NCBI GenBank assembly: GCA_026710155.1
Contig: JAPORQ010000036.1
Location: forward strand, 1-64,000
Source: Paracoccaceae bacterium
GTDB lineage: Bacteria; Pseudomonadota; Alphaproteobacteria; Rhodobacterales; Rhodobacteraceae
Direction: 5' to 3'
Length of the DNA: 64,000 nt
The notes beneath the pieces are model-generated. The model made no database searches, had not been told where the DNA came from, and saw only the letters and a program-made list of their open reading frames with translations. Within the stretch, counting starts at the first letter, position 1; each line of letters begins with the position of its first letter. This document shows positions 62,896 to 64,000 of the stretch, in pieces. Position numbers and translations under genes: made by a program.

Positions 62896-64000
62896 ATGGA
62901 AATGCCATCTTCAAATAGTTCGATTATCAATGACAAGGACAGATTGATAGGTCTTTTCAACCGGATACTGTCAGCGGACTCGGTCATATCTGATCCCTAT
63001 GAGACCAAAGCCTACGAGTGCGACGGTCTGACAGCCTACAAGTGCCCGCCATTGGCTGTTTTGCTTCCCAGGACCACCGAGGAAGTTGCCGAGATTCTGA
63101 AAATTTGTCATGAAGAGAAAATACCTGTTATACCGAGGGGTGCAGGGACATCTCTAGCGGGGGGAGCACTTCCGACTAGTGACAGTGTGATTTTGGGAAC
63201 ATCCAGATTAAACAATATTCTTGATCTGGATATTGAGAACAGAATGGTTAGGGTTCAAACTGGAGTGACCAATCTTTCGGTTACCGAAGCTGTTGAAAAC
63301 GAAGGCTTTTTTTACGCTCCTGACCCCTCTAGTCAGCTGGTGTGTACAATAGCTGGCAATATTGCCATGAACTCGGGAGGTGCCCATTGTCTCAAATATG
63401 GCGTAACTACCAATAATCTAATGGGTATGAAGATTGTTCTAATGGATGGTTCTGTTATGGAATTGGGAGGAGAGTACCTTGATTCTGGAGGATTGGATTT
63501 GTTGGGCGTCGTATGTGGTTCCGAGGGACAGTTGGGTATTGTTACCGAAGCCGTGTTGAGAATCATACCAAAGCCCGAAGGGGCAAGACCGATATTATTG
63601 GGCTTCGATTCCAATGTTATTGCAGGTAATTGCGTTTCGGACATTATTGGAGAAGGAATTCTACCCGTTGCCATCGAGTTCATGGATCGCCTGTGTATCC
63701 AGGCTTGTGAGGATTTTGTCGGTGCCGGCTATCCAGATGTCGAAGCTCTTTTGATTGTTGAAGTTGAAGGGTCAGCCAAGGAAATTGATGAACAACTCGA
63801 CAGGATAAAGGCCATTGCTTCACGACACAATCCCGTAGCCATGAAGGAAAGCAAATCCGACAAGGAATCCAAATTGATCTGGCTTGGAAGGAAATCTGCT
63901 TTTGGAGCCATGGGAAAGATCAACGATTACATGTGTCTTGATGGAACCATTCCCGTATCCCGATTACCTGATGTACTGGAGGGCATTTCCACCCTTTCCA
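62896..64000 (+). CDS. glcD: FAD-linked oxidase, glycolate oxidase GlcD-like, 5' part
   Basis: Open from ATG 62896 to the window end, 368 residues visible. FAD_binding_4 features include YKCPPLAVLLPRTTEEVAEI and IPRGAGTSLAGGALPTSDSV. Then come YAPDPSSQLVCTIAGNIAMN, SGGAHCLKYGVTTNN and CGSEGQLGIVTEAVLRI. The C-terminal FAD-oxidase domain starts near residue 240. Family members oxidise glycolate or D-lactate, and full proteins have about 480-500 residues. The 3' end and any glcE or glcF partner lie outside the window. Confidence 0.88.
   Translation, partial: MEMPSSNSSIINDKDRLIGLFNRILSADSVISDPYETKAYECDGLTAYKCPPLAVLLPRTTEEVAEILKICHEEKIPVIPRGAGTSLAGGALPTSDSVILGTSRLNNILDLDIENRMVRVQTGVTNLSVTEAVENEGFFYAPDPSSQLVCTIAGNIAMNSGGAHCLKYGVTTNNLMGMKIVLMDGSVMELGGEYLDSGGLDLLGVVCGSEGQLGIVTEAVLRIIPKPEGARPILLGFDSNVIAGNCVSDIIGEGILPVAIEFMDRLCIQACEDFVGAGYPDVEALLIVEVEGSAKEIDEQLDRIKAIASRHNPVAMKESKSDKESKLIWLGRKSAFGAMGKINDYMCLDGTIPVSRLPDVLEGISTLS

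Overview
The window looks like a chromosome segment from an AT-leaning alphaproteobacterium, probably marine or host-associated. This is inferred from gene content (full-length carB, a bacterial-type aspS, fused ProW, Frc-type inositol uptake, several Rieske oxygenases, acetone carboxylase, ECF biotin uptake), not from a marker gene. No rRNA, tRNA or CRISPR array was seen. Intact metabolic operons alternate with short blocks of decayed insertion sequences and broken defence or toxin-antitoxin genes, some visibly richer in GC, as in a genome that has had an IS expansion followed by decay.

Layout. 1-1215: a gene fragment and an internally deleted IS66-type relic. 1216-5768 (minus): carB and a cyclopropane fatty acid synthase. 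5987-11117 (plus): an SDR and a glycine betaine/proline-type ABC importer whose permease is a fusion of two domains. 11179-11319: a small IS5-derived repeat. 11496-16344 (plus): three-subunit acetone carboxylase. 16591-18366: aspS. 18597-21506 (plus): EamA exporter, Rieske oxygenase, SDR. 21588-25243: IS5-derived repeat, Uma2 relic, IS21 relic, nitroreductase, a membrane protein cut by an IS66 end. 25244-26827: an orphan AAA ATPase. 27162-29781 (minus): class III aminotransferase plus Rieske oxygenase. 29952-31315: a 1.36 kb element with about 230 bp imperfect inverted ends around a secreted protein gene broken at a homopolymer. 31528-34145: znuA with a duplicated His-rich loop, a Zur-like operator, znuB. 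34224-36563 (minus): Rieske oxygenase and acyl-CoA dehydrogenase. 37028-40333: small protein/HEPN pair, broken hicAB, serine recombinase relic, deleted IS5. 40355-45013 (minus): SLC13 permease, iolB, iolC. 45059-46710: ABC-2 exporter. 46783-49327 (minus): BioMNY and a nitroreductase. 49484-54012: a defence and IS graveyard holding one intact ClpP-fold protease gene. 54558-62262 (plus): CitE-like lyase, iolD, iolE, SDR and a Frc-type sugar importer. 62896-64000: start of a GlcD-like FAD oxidase.

The main metabolic theme is scavenging of small osmolytes and polyols. Betaine-type uptake sits near Rieske oxygenases whose predicted bridging residue is Glu, as in carnitine monooxygenase. myo-Inositol catabolism is split between 42-45 kb and 55-62 kb, with iolG and iolA not in the window. 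The most unusual items are the inverted-repeat element with a possibly phase-variable secreted cargo, miniature elements matching a resident IS5, and the coupled small protein/HEPN and ClpP-fold protease modules.
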